Source: Bacteroidota bacterium (GTDB lineage Bacteria; Bacteroidota; Bacteroidia; Chitinophagales; Chitinophagaceae). From it: 7,246 nucleotides of DNA. A program made the translations under genes and the position numbers. This document shows, in pieces, positions 1-6,257 of the stretch (positions are counted from its first letter, which is position 1; the number at the start of each line of letters is the position of its first letter). The notes beneath the pieces were generated by a model, which saw only the letters and a program-made list of their open reading frames with translations, did no database searches and had not been told where the DNA came from. The DNA is taken from positions 1 to 7,246 of the forward strand of contig JAEYVW010000118.1 in assembly GCA_023429365.1 (NCBI GenBank), written 5' to 3'.

Positions 1-426
1 TATATGGTTGGGATGGGTCAGATGGGTATGGCCGATAAAACCGATCCGATGGCTGATAAAGCGGAGCAGTTATTGAATAAAGCCGAAGCGCTTAGCAAGG
101 ACAATTCTGAAATTTATTGTGTAAAAAAAATGATCGCTTCCCTGCGGCTGATCGGCGATCCGCAAAACAGGTATATGACCTATGGTCCTGCAGCCGAAGA
201 GGCATTGGCGACTGCCAAAAGCCTTAACCCTGCAAACCCAAGGCCTATACTGCTGGAAGCACAGGACAAGTATTTTACGCCTGAACAATTTGGCGGTTCC
301 AAAACGCAGGCGAAAGTTTTGTTTGAAGAAGCGATTAAAAAATATGAAGCTTTCAAGCCGGAATCAGGTCTTCATCCCACCTGGGGCGAAAGTCAGGCGC
401 GGTACTTTTTGTCAGAAATCAAATAA
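1..426 (+). CDS. TPR-like hypothetical protein, C-terminal part (5' end outside window)
   Basis: The reading frame is open from the first base and ends at TAA 424-426, so this is the last 141 residues of a longer protein. The ATG at position 4 is not taken as a start, because the frame is open at the window edge and the protein begins mid-helix. The sequence is helical and repeat-like: a helix rich in A, E and K (about residues 16-32), then a segment around NSEIYCVKKMIASLRL, then GPAAEEALATAKSLNPANPRP, and a last helix before HPTWGESQARYFL. This alternation, with an 'LNPANPRP' turn, resembles tetratricopeptide-type proteins. It also resembles a conserved Bacteroidota hypothetical family with the phrases 'NPRP.LLE.Q..YFTPEQFGG' and 'FKPES..HP.WG', which I recall from family knowledge and have not searched. 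Members usually carry a signal peptide, but that end is not visible here. No enzymatic motif is seen. It may share a transcript with the membrane gene 42 bp downstream. Confidence 0.
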   Translation, partial: YMVGMGQMGMADKTDPMADKAEQLLNKAEALSKDNSEIYCVKKMIASLRLIGDPQNRYMTYGPAAEEALATAKSLNPANPRPILLEAQDKYFTPEQFGGSKTQAKVLFEEAIKKYEAFKPESGLHPTWGESQARYFLSEIK

Positions 427-468
427 TCGCGTCTGCCTTTCAATGGCAATGAACTAAAACTAAACATC

Positions 469-1056
469 ATGAAGGACGAAACTTTTTCACCTGAACAAAG
501 TCTGCAACTGATACAATCTATGATCAGTAAAACCAGGCAGAATATGTCTGATAACAGCATATATTTCCTGGTATGGGGCTGGCTTACGTTTTTTGCTTGT
601 AGCGGGCAATTTGTGTTGAAGCATATCCTCCATTACGAACGACATTACTTAGTTTGGCTGGTAGCGGTTATAGGTATTGTTTTTACTCATTACCAGGGAA
701 GGAAAGAAGCGAAATCAGCCAAAGTGAAAACTTATATTGACGAAAACATGGGCTATCTCTGGTTAGGGATGGCCGCATGTTTTTTTGTACTCGGCCTGAT
801 ACTGACCAAACTTGGCTGGGGTTTCTCTGTATTTCCTTTCTATATCATGTTGTATGGTCTTGGCACATTTGTATCAGGCAGTTTTCTGAGGTTTCGGCCG
901 CTGATCTATGGCGGTATCCTGGCCTGGGTGTTGGCCATTGTCTCCACATTTGTAAGCTACGATTTTCAAATGTTGTTTGGTGCGGCCGCAATACTGGTCA
1001 GTTATATCATTCCGGCTTACCTGTTACGACAGCGGGAGCAAACAACTAATTTTTAA
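469..1056 (+). CDS. Hypothetical six-helix integral membrane protein (paralogue A)
   Basis: This 195-residue protein has a soluble N-terminal stretch of about 30 residues (SPEQSLQLIQSMISKTRQ) followed by about six hydrophobic segments: residues 31-50, 60-74, 96-113, 119-140, 144-163 and 167-186. A short charged tail (LRQREQ) follows. No signal peptide or catalytic motif is visible. It is clearly related to the next gene. Both have 'SL.LI..MI.K......D' near the N-terminus followed by a W-G in the first helix. Both also have 'YG..TF..G...RF.P...GG...WV' spanning helices four and five. The start is the first ATG of the frame after an A/T-rich leader, with no Shine-Dalgarno, as is usual in Bacteroidota. 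The gap to the next gene is 11 bp, so co-transcription with it and the regulator is likely. I do not recognise a named family. The role could be a membrane sensor or partner of the regulator, but that is inference from context. Confidence 0.85.
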   Translation: MKDETFSPEQSLQLIQSMISKTRQNMSDNSIYFLVWGWLTFFACSGQFVLKHILHYERHYLVWLVAVIGIVFTHYQGRKEAKSAKVKTYIDENMGYLWLGMAACFFVLGLILTKLGWGFSVFPFYIMLYGLGTFVSGSFLRFRPLIYGGILAWVLAIVSTFVSYDFQMLFGAAAILVSYIIPAYLLRQREQTTNF

Positions 1057-1067
1057 AATTAAATGCT

Positions 1068-1736
1068 ATGAGCCAAACGGAAAAAGCATTGAGTGAAAAA
1101 GAAAGCCTGGCCCTGATCACACAAATGATCAATAAGGCTAAAGATTCCTACCACGATACAGGAATAGGTGCGATGATGTGGGGGGCTGTTATCGCGATCT
1201 GTTCACTGGTAAAATTATCAGAGATACAGTTTAGGTATAGCTTGCCCTTTGATATTTACTGGCTAACCTTGTTGGCGATCATTCCGCAGATATTTATTAC
1301 GATCAGGGAGAAAAAGGAAAGAAAGATAAAATCATATGACGACCGGTATATGGATTATATATGGCTGGCCTTCGGTATTTCCATTGCCCTGTTGATTTTT
1401 ATCGTGAATGTTATCTTTCAGAATTTTCATCCCATGGCTGTATCCTACCGGGAGCTGGGTGGTGCAGCAGGTTTTAAGCTTATGGAGTATATCACACCGC
1501 TTTTCCTATTATTATATGGCATGCCCACCTTTATCACTGGCGCCGCCTGTCGTTTTAAACCGATGCTTTGGGGAGGACTGTTTTGCTGGGTCTGTTGCAT
1601 CATTACACTTTTCACCACATTCCGGGTTGACTTGTTATTGACAGCCCTGTCGGCAGTGATGGCCTGGTTCATACCGGGATTGATCATGGAGAAGGAATAC
1701 CGATTGTATAAAAAGGAGACACAAATGAATGTTTAA
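1068..1736 (+). CDS. Hypothetical six-helix integral membrane protein (paralogue B)
   Basis: This 222-residue protein is a paralogue of the preceding product. The N-terminal cytosolic-type helix (EKESLALITQMINKAKDSY, about 10-28) leads into hydrophobic segments at about 31-50, 61-79, 95-118, 141-160, 164-184 and 187-206, and it ends in a charged tail (MEKEYRLYKKE). The loop between helices three and four is about 20 residues longer than in the neighbour (around HPMAVSYRELGGAAG, 121-135), which accounts for most of the length difference. The shared block is 'LLYG.PTF.TG...RFKP..WGG...WV'. Several cysteines sit in helix five (C173, C176, C177) and are not matched in paralogue A. The gene overlaps the downstream regulator by 8 bp, so the two are probably translationally coupled. 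Function is unknown. An energy-coupling, sensing or regulator-sequestering role would fit the context but has no direct support. Confidence 0.85.
   Translation: MSQTEKALSEKESLALITQMINKAKDSYHDTGIGAMMWGAVIAICSLVKLSEIQFRYSLPFDIYWLTLLAIIPQIFITIREKKERKIKSYDDRYMDYIWLAFGISIALLIFIVNVIFQNFHPMAVSYRELGGAAGFKLMEYITPLFLLLYGMPTFITGAACRFKPMLWGGLFCWVCCIITLFTTFRVDLLLTALSAVMAWFIPGLIMEKEYRLYKKETQMNV
1714..1718 (+). promoter_or_regulatory. Shine-Dalgarno AGGAG for the winged-helix regulator
   Basis: AGGAG lies inside the end of the upstream membrane gene, 10 bases before ATG 1729. It is notable because the other starts in this block lack such a site. In-frame TGA 1726-1728 directly precedes the ATG, so 1729 is the earliest possible ATG start of that frame. 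Confidence 0.5.
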
Positions 1737-2016
1737 AGATCTTGACCCTATATTACATTCCCAACTCAGGTTGGCCGTTGTATCACTTCTCATCAGTGTG
1801 AAAGAAGCCGAATTCACCTTTCTGAAAGAAAATACCAATGCAACAGCAGGTAACCTGAGCGTACAGATTCAAAAGCTCAAGGACGCCGGTTATATCGATG
1901 TGGTCAAGCAGTTCAAGGACAATTATCCTCAGACGATCTGCCGGATAACAAAACATGGCATAAAAGCTTTTGAAGATTATGTAAACAGCCTGCAATCCTA
2001 CCTGGGACCGAAATAG
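1729..2016 (+). CDS. Winged-helix transcriptional regulator, HTH_34 type
   Basis: This 95-residue protein is a single winged-helix DNA-binding domain with no added effector domain. 'LDPILHSQLRLAVVSLL' (5-21) is the opening helix typical of this ArsR/MarR-like Bacteroidota family. 'AEFTFLKENTNATAGNLSVQIQKLKDAGYIDV' (27-58) holds the helix-turn-helix, with the recognition helix at about 40-53. Residues 58-75 form the wing, ending in 'CRITKHGIKAFEDYV', the usual 'R.T..G..AF..Y' close. It should bind DNA as a dimer in the cytoplasm. In-frame TGA immediately before the ATG fixes the earliest start. The gene overlaps the upstream membrane gene by 8 bp and has its own AGGAG. The likely job is control of the membrane-protein operon or nearby genes, which is inference. 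The ligand, if any, is unknown. Confidence 0.9.
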   Translation: MFKDLDPILHSQLRLAVVSLLISVKEAEFTFLKENTNATAGNLSVQIQKLKDAGYIDVVKQFKDNYPQTICRITKHGIKAFEDYVNSLQSYLGPK

Positions 2017-2082
2017 CCAGGTGGAATGAAAAGTTCAATGATCAAACTTGAGAGAAGTGAAGAGCCAACTTCGTACAATTTG

Positions 2083-2232
2083 TCAGGATTTACCGAAACG
2101 TTGCCTGTTTTTATAAGGTTGCAGCACTAGCTGTGGTGTCGCATTTTCATTGCCTGGTGACAATGCTTTTTTTAGTGCTTTTTTGAGGCGGTTAAATCCT
2201 TCCTGCAAACTTTTTTTCACTTTACCAGACAT
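2083..2232 (-). CDS. Possible small lysine-rich ORF, 49 codons
   Basis: On the minus strand an ATG at 2232-2230 opens a 49-codon frame closed by TGA at 2085-2083. The peptide starts MSGKVKKSLQEGFNRLKKAL, which can be drawn as an amphipathic, strongly basic helix. It continues with a proline/glutamine-rich tail (SPGNENATPQLVLQPYKN) and ends RQRFGKS. It lies 38 bp downstream of the secreted-protein gene on the same strand and could be read from the same transcript. No Shine-Dalgarno is visible, only an A-rich leader. The lysine richness partly reflects T-runs on the plus strand that may instead belong to a terminator (2148-2173). It could be a small protein, the remaining N-terminus of a longer lost gene, or chance. 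Confidence 0.3.
   Translation of the reverse strand: MSGKVKKSLQEGFNRLKKALKKALSPGNENATPQLVLQPYKNRQRFGKS
2148..2173 (+). terminator. Candidate intrinsic terminator for the membrane/regulator operon
   Basis: CATTG (2148-2152) and CAATG (2161-2165) form a 5-bp stem over an 8-base loop. One C and then seven consecutive T (2167-2173) follow. An alternative stem pairs GCATT (2141-2145) with AATGC (2162-2166) just before the same T-tract. It sits about 130 bases after the regulator stop. The stem is short, so the call is modest, and it overlaps the small minus-strand ORF. Confidence 0.35.
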
Positions 2233-2270
2233 TGACGGCTTTTTAGTTTAAAATATTCAACACGGGTGGA

Positions 2271-2666
2271 TCAAGGTAGGATAATATCCGAATATTCTGC
2301 CTTATTGTTTTTATAAATGATCTTCAAACGGTAATACGTCTTCCCTTTTTTCAGTTTTTCGAAGAAACGGTACTCGGCCAGTTCGCTGATCTCGGATCCA
2401 AAAACAAGCCCAATCATCTTGAATGTTTTTCCGTCGGTACTACGTTCCACTTCAAACATGTTTGTTTCCTTATTGTTTTCCATGGCCCAATTAAGCCATA
2501 CCCGATTGTCACTGGTAGTGGCCTTTAAAAAAGCCAGTTTTGCAGGTCGTATCCCGGCTGTTTTTTCAAACGCATCGCTTACAAACGCGACATCATTGTT
2601 TTGCGCAAAGCCTTTATTCACTGTGAATGCCAGCACGATCGCCATACAGGGTAAGATATGTTTCAT
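2271..2666 (-). CDS. Small secreted protein with one FN3-like module
   Basis: This 131-residue protein starts with a signal peptide (MKHILPCMAIVLAFTVNKGF, cleavage probably after A21 of FAQ). The rest is essentially one beta-sandwich module: 'LAFLKATTSDNRVWLNWAMENN', then 'FEVERSTDGKTFKMIG' (71-86), 'YRFFEKL', and 'KTYYRLKIIYKNNKAEYSDIIL' (109-130). This is the FN3-like module that in many Bacteroidota surface proteins precedes a type IX sorting domain ('W.T..E.....F.VERS.DG..F' ... 'YYRLK'). A related copy sits in the 918-residue protein encoded nearby (residues about 736-826, with HFILERSADGRNF and FYRLK). Here the module stands alone: there is no propeller and no C-terminal sorting signal, so the product is probably periplasmic, or it is a leftover 3' piece that gained or kept a signal peptide. 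It is transcribed away from the large gene. A promoter candidate lies at 2802-2832. Function unknown; binding of protein or carbohydrate is a guess. Confidence 0.8.
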   Translation of the reverse strand: MKHILPCMAIVLAFTVNKGFAQNNDVAFVSDAFEKTAGIRPAKLAFLKATTSDNRVWLNWAMENNKETNMFEVERSTDGKTFKMIGLVFGSEISELAEYRFFEKLKKGKTYYRLKIIYKNNKAEYSDIILP

Positions 2667-2801
2667 TTCCAGGGGGTTTGATTGTTCAATGGCCCACGGA
2701 ATTGGATGCTAATATGGCGTTTTAAAGGATTGGTACGGTAACAGAAAACGGGGAAGCAAAACGGGGATAAGTCGGGGTCCTCAGGTTTCCTGGCGCGCAA
2801 A

Positions 2802-2832
2802 CAAACCTAATAACAAGTTTTAGTATTTACAA
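2802..2832 (-). promoter_or_regulatory. Candidate Bacteroidota sigma-A promoter for the small secreted protein
   Basis: On the minus strand TAGGTTTG (2809-2802) matches the Bacteroidota -7 consensus TAnnTTTG. A TTG (2832-2830) lies 20 bases upstream, matching the -33 element in sequence and approximate spacing. Transcription would start near 2795 and leave a leader of about 130 bases before ATG 2666. The leader carries the repeated CCCCGTTTT motif (minus-strand reading). Confidence 0.4.
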
Positions 2833-2876
2833 CCTTTTTGAGAAAAAATCAGGGATAAATCGAATTGACTCATAAT

Positions 2877-2927
2877 CAGGCCCTCCCCATTTCTGCTGAC
2901 CCCTGGCTGTAAACCAGGAGGGGCCTG
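2877..2927. repeat. GC-rich inverted repeat / hairpin
   Basis: CAGGCCCTCC (2877-2886) pairs with GGAGGGGCCTG (2917-2927), giving 10 base pairs with one bulged G and a 30-base loop. A nested alternative pairs CCCCTGG (2900-2906) with CCAGGAGGGG (2914-2923), with one bulged A. No T-tract follows on either strand, so it is not a standard terminator. It stands out in an A/T-rich region and lies roughly midway between the divergent starts at 2666 and 3145. Confidence 0.55.
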
Positions 2928-3144
2928 GCCGGCACTTATCGGATTAAGAAATTTAGTTATGTAATTTAAGTCATTTTTTATACCTTGTCCTCTCATTTCT
3001 GTCCAATCTTCCTGAACAGCTTTTTTATCCTTAATCTTCCCTGATAGCCGATTCACAACGAATCCGTTTATATCCCAGATATAAAATATTAGTGATTTCC
3101 AATATCGTAACTGGAATAACCAATTCATTAAACAAAATTAAAAG

Positions 3145-5901
3145 ATGAAGAAGTTCCTGTTTTTTTCGGTATTGGTAATTTTTATGGCTCCCGCTTTCAG
3201 CCAGACATTGCCATCTGGCTTTGCATATACTAATGCAACAATCGGTTCTACCTGGAACGCGCCTGTGGGTGCGACTTTTACACCCGACGGTTTGAGGTTA
3301 TTTGTGTGGGAAAAAAACGGGCGGGTTTATGTTTGCAACAGGAATGGTTCAAACTATGAGAAACAAACCACGCCAGTAATTAATCTTTCAGCGGAAGTGT
3401 TAAACGACCGGGATTTTGGACTGGTTGGTTTTGCCCTCGATCCGAACTTCCAGGCGAATGGCTATATATATCTTTTATATGTAGTTGATCGTCGCTTTTT
3501 AATGAATAATAGCAGCACACCAGATCAGATCAATGAAGCTACGATTGGACGGGTGACCCGCTACCAGACTACGACAAGCCAGTCGGGTGTGATAACAGCC
3601 GACCTCGGGACAAGAACAATATTAATAGGCGAGACACCGCAGACCGGCTTGCCTATCCTGCACCAGTCGCATGGTGTAGGTACACTCGCATTCGCTGCTG
3701 ATGGTACCCTTTTGGTGACTCACGGTGACGGTGCTTGTTATAATCATACAGATGGTGGCAGCGATAATAACGCTACAGGTGGTATCACCTTTTTTGCACA
3801 GGCATTGAATGATGGAATTATAAGACCTGCGGAAAACGTTGGTGCGTTCCGTTCACAAATGCTGAATTCACACAGTGGAAAATTGCTGCGGATCAATCCT
3901 GAAAATGGTGATGGGCTCAGCAGCAACCCGTTTTATGATGCTTCAGCTCCACGATCTCCGAAGTCCCGGGTTTGGGCATTGGGGTTGCGGAATCCATTCC
4001 GGATGACTGTAAAGCCCGGAAGCGGATCCACTAATCCTTCCGCAGGCGATATCGGCGAGGTATTTATTGGTGATGTGGGTTGGGGTACATGGGAAGAAAT
4101 GAATGTGGCAAAAGTGCCGGGCGCCAATTTCGGCTGGCCAATCTATGAGGGTCATGAAATCATGACCAGTTACAACAACCTGAACACTCAAAACCTGGAC
4201 GAGCCCAATCCTTTCGGTACTTGTTCCGGCAATACCCATTTAAGATTCAAAGACCTGATCCGCCAGGATAATGCAGCAAAAAACAAATCAATTTTCAATC
4301 CCTGTAATCCTAACCAGCTGATAGGAACAAATAACAGGTTTATACATGCCCGGCCAATGATAGACTGGAGACATGGACAAAATACAGCCAGGGTCGGTAA
4401 ATTCGATTCCAATGGAAATGCAACCGCACCAACCATCGGTACGGCATCATCAGAAACGATTGGTACTCCTTTCAGGGGCAATTGTACATCGGGCGGTATT
4501 TGGTATACAGGGGCGGGAAATACATTTCCACCGGAATATAAGAATACACTTATCATGGCCGATTATAATGATAACTGGATTCGCCGGCTTACCATTGATT
4601 ATACAGATGTCATATCAAAAGTGGATGTACTCGGCACTGGTATGGGTGCAGTTGTTTGCCTCGTAGAGAACCCGATTGACGGCTCCATAATATGCGTGGA
4701 TATTGCCAACAGTTTGGTAAGAAAAATAACTTACGGTGGTAATATCCCGCCTGTTGCCAGGATAGAAGCTGATAACTATTACTCTCCCAATAATTCATTG
4801 CTGGTAAATTTTGACGGCACCGAATCATCTGACCAGGATGGAAACATCGTCAGCTATTCCTGGAATTTTGGTGATCCCGGAAGTCCATCCAATACAAGCA
4901 ATTCACCCACACCGAATCACCAGTTTACAAGCAATACCGGTCCCAAGAAATATACAGTTACGCTTACCGTAACCGATAACGGAGGAGCAAGCAGTACAGA
5001 AGAGTTTATCGTATCTGTCAGCAATACGCCACCTGAAGTGTTTATTGTAAGCCCGGAGAAAAATTCCAAGTATAAGCTGGGACCCGACACAACCTATATG
5101 CGAATAGCGACGGTCAATGATAATGAACATAGCGGTTCGCAACTCACTTATGAATGGCAAACCACGCTTGTTCATAATGAACATGTACACCCTGAAGCGG
5201 TCAAAAATGAAGTACAATCCCCTTCACCGATTTCCAGGATGGGTTGTAATGGTGATGACTACAGCTGGCTGGTGACATTAAAGGTTACAGATGCGGCAGG
5301 CCTTTCGTCGATTGATTCCTCGCAGATCTTCCCCGATTGTGTGGGCACCCTGCCGATCTATCTTCATAAATTCAGTGTAACTCAGTCCGGCACAGTCAAC
5401 CTCGTGAAATGGACCACCGAGATGGAATCGGATATGGAGCATTTTATACTGGAGCGGAGTGCTGATGGCCGTAATTTCTTCCCCATCAATATGCAGCCGG
5501 CCAGCAATTCCGTCGGTCCGAACAATTACAGCTATGTTGATAATAGTTTCATGCCGGGCGTCAACTTCTACCGTCTCAAGATGGTGGAATTGGGAGAGGT
5601 TATCACTTATTCGATCATTATTAAAACAGTTACAGAGGGCGAGAAAAACGTATTACGTATCGCACCCAACCCGGTAGTTGATAAATTCTCACTTCAATAT
5701 TTTTCTTCGCAGGACGACGTGATCACCATCGAAGTAAAAGACGTTGCCGGTCGTGTGTTGAAGACGGTCAGGGAAAGTGTGAACAAAGGGCAGAACCTGG
5801 TTTACCTTCAGGCATCGCCTAGCTGGCCTTCCGGCATGTACCTGCTCACAGTGCAGGACAGGAGCGGAACACAACAGATAAAATTTGTAAAAGCGAAATA
5901 G
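3145..5901 (+). CDS. Secreted GSDH-family beta-propeller protein with PKD domains and type IX sorting signal (copy 1)
   Basis: This 918-residue protein has a signal peptide (1-20, ending AFSQ) and a glucose/sorbosone dehydrogenase-like six-bladed propeller (about 25-530). A PKD domain follows (about 535-625, with YSWNFGD and VTLTVTDNGG), then a second PKD/Ig-like domain (about 628-732, with YEWQTT, HNEHVH and WLVTLKVTDAAGL), an FN3-like module (about 736-826) and a Por-type sorting domain (about 836-918, 'IAPNPVVDKFSL' ... 'PSGMYLLTV'). Propeller landmarks are H176 in QSHGVGTLAFAADGTLLVTHGDG, the position of the catalytic base in soluble PQQ glucose dehydrogenases. Others are LGLRNPFRM (R282), GDVGWGTWEEMN (309-320) and NFGWPIYEG (328-336). 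The GDVG..TWEE form is closer to HHIP-like/aldose-dehydrogenase relatives than to classical glucose dehydrogenase. It is probably exported by Sec, crosses the outer membrane by type IX secretion, and oxidises or binds a sugar at the surface. PQQ use is inferred from the family. A tandem paralogue follows. Confidence 0.92.
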   Translation: MKKFLFFSVLVIFMAPAFSQTLPSGFAYTNATIGSTWNAPVGATFTPDGLRLFVWEKNGRVYVCNRNGSNYEKQTTPVINLSAEVLNDRDFGLVGFALDPNFQANGYIYLLYVVDRRFLMNNSSTPDQINEATIGRVTRYQTTTSQSGVITADLGTRTILIGETPQTGLPILHQSHGVGTLAFAADGTLLVTHGDGACYNHTDGGSDNNATGGITFFAQALNDGIIRPAENVGAFRSQMLNSHSGKLLRINPENGDGLSSNPFYDASAPRSPKSRVWALGLRNPFRMTVKPGSGSTNPSAGDIGEVFIGDVGWGTWEEMNVAKVPGANFGWPIYEGHEIMTSYNNLNTQNLDEPNPFGTCSGNTHLRFKDLIRQDNAAKNKSIFNPCNPNQLIGTNNRFIHARPMIDWRHGQNTARVGKFDSNGNATAPTIGTASSETIGTPFRGNCTSGGIWYTGAGNTFPPEYKNTLIMADYNDNWIRRLTIDYTDVISKVDVLGTGMGAVVCLVENPIDGSIICVDIANSLVRKITYGGNIPPVARIEADNYYSPNNSLLVNFDGTESSDQDGNIVSYSWNFGDPGSPSNTSNSPTPNHQFTSNTGPKKYTVTLTVTDNGGASSTEEFIVSVSNTPPEVFIVSPEKNSKYKLGPDTTYMRIATVNDNEHSGSQLTYEWQTTLVHNEHVHPEAVKNEVQSPSPISRMGCNGDDYSWLVTLKVTDAAGLSSIDSSQIFPDCVGTLPIYLHKFSVTQSGTVNLVKWTTEMESDMEHFILERSADGRNFFPINMQPASNSVGPNNYSYVDNSFMPGVNFYRLKMVELGEVITYSIIIKTVTEGEKNVLRIAPNPVVDKFSLQYFSSQDDVITIEVKDVAGRVLKTVRESVNKGQNLVYLQASPSWPSGMYLLTVQDRSGTQQIKFVKAK

Positions 5902-5933
5902 CTTTAGACCTTATAGGCTAGAAAATCAGGGAT

Positions 5934-5986
5934 GGGCGGTGGAAAGTTCTGAGTATTATCGAATTTTCCAAAGCCCCTCCTCTTTT
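5934..5986 (+). terminator. Candidate terminator after GSDH copy 1
   Basis: GGGC (5934-5937) pairs with GCCC (5973-5976). After a 2x2 internal loop, TGGAAAGTTC (5940-5949) pairs with GAATTTTCCA (5961-5970), giving ten pairs including one G-T, over an 11-base loop. CCTCCTCTTTT follows, with a short T-run (5983-5986). It lies about 30 bases after the stop codon of copy 1, which fits an intrinsic terminator. The short U-tract weakens it. Confidence 0.5.
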
Positions 5987-6053
5987 AATATAAAGGAAAA
6001 TTGAGTTTTTGCAGGACATTTTCTATGAATTTCGTCGTACTAATCTAATTCTA

Positions 6054-6137
6054 ATGCGGATTATTATACGGATTTCGGAATTATTATTATTTTGTATCGC
6101 TTCATTCTATATCCGTGCTCAGAACAAACCGCTTTAA
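6054..6137 (+). pseudogene. Orphan signal-peptide ORF (27 codons), possible gene remnant
   Basis: ATG 6054 opens a 27-residue peptide that begins MRIIIRISELLLFCIASFYI and ends RAQNKPL before TAA 6135-6137. It has the full layout of a Bacteroidota signal peptide: basic n-region, hydrophobic core and an R-A-Q cleavage site, with only five residues after the Q. The TAA is in the same frame as GSDH copy 2, 204 bases (68 codons) upstream of its ATG 6258, and no other stop lies between. It may be the broken N-terminus of another secreted protein, an older start of copy 2 cut off by a nonsense mutation, or a short leader peptide. The downstream in-frame residues (SPQAEELHNSSLNHRR...) do not match the mature start of copy 1. 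Confidence is limited by the short length. Confidence 0.35.
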
Positions 6138-6199
6138 TCTCCACAAGCCGAAGAATTACACAATTCCAGTTTAAATCACCGCCGCAGCAACGACGCTCC

Positions 6200-6212
6200 A
6201 GGAGTTGATATG
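6200..6212 (+). promoter_or_regulatory. Shine-Dalgarno plus alternative start for GSDH copy 2
   Basis: AGGAG (6200-6204) lies five bases before ATG 6210. That ATG is in frame with ATG 6258 and would add 16 residues (MYSAMPGHFLTRKHAY) before the signal peptide. ATG 6222 is also in frame. The 6258 start gives an ordinary signal peptide like that of copy 1 but has no Shine-Dalgarno, so the true start is open. Confidence 0.35.
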
Positions 6213-6257
6213 TACTCGGCGATGCCAGGACATTTTTTAACCCGTAAACACGCGTAT

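Larger units (their letters stand above)
2667..3144. other. 478-bp intergenic region between divergent genes
   Basis: This A/T-rich gap separates the minus-strand small secreted protein from the plus-strand 918-residue gene. It holds the minus-strand promoter candidate (2802-2832) and the GC-rich inverted repeat (2877-2927). It also has two exact copies of AAAACGGGGA (2745-2754 and 2758-2767) with a degenerate third copy ending at 2776. From about 2941 to 3144 I see only A/T-rich sequence. I found no TTTG between 2941 and 3144 and therefore no standard Bacteroidota plus-strand promoter there. Confidence 0.6.
5902..6257. other. 356-bp gap between the tandem GSDH genes
   Basis: The gap contains the terminator-like hairpin of copy 1 (5934-5986), an A/T-rich stretch, the orphan signal-peptide ORF (6054-6137), and about 120 bases that stay open in the same frame up to the start of copy 2. 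I see no clear TAnnTTTG promoter here. Confidence 0.6.

Noticed and set aside
2820..3128. A 102-codon minus-strand ORF facing away from the large GSDH gene
   Set aside because: It has no recognisable domain, signal peptide or ribosome-binding site. It begins only 16 bases from the divergent start at 3145, its 3' part runs through the GC-rich inverted repeat, and it ends inside the promoter candidate of the next gene. It is best explained as chance, though a decayed gene cannot be excluded.
2941..3144. A housekeeping-type promoter for GSDH copy 1
   Set aside because: No TAnnTTTG element occurs on the plus strand in this stretch. The nearest match, TACCTTG near 2980, lacks one T and has no matching upstream element.
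3744..4556. Several minus-strand ORFs of 60-122 codons inside the first GSDH gene
   Set aside because: They lie antisense within a clearly coding frame, show no family features, and contain atypical residue composition.
5899..5920. Small hairpin TAGCTT/AGGCTA immediately at the stop of GSDH copy 1
   Set aside because: Only six pairs with one G-T and no following T-run. The hairpin at 5934-5976 is a better terminator candidate.
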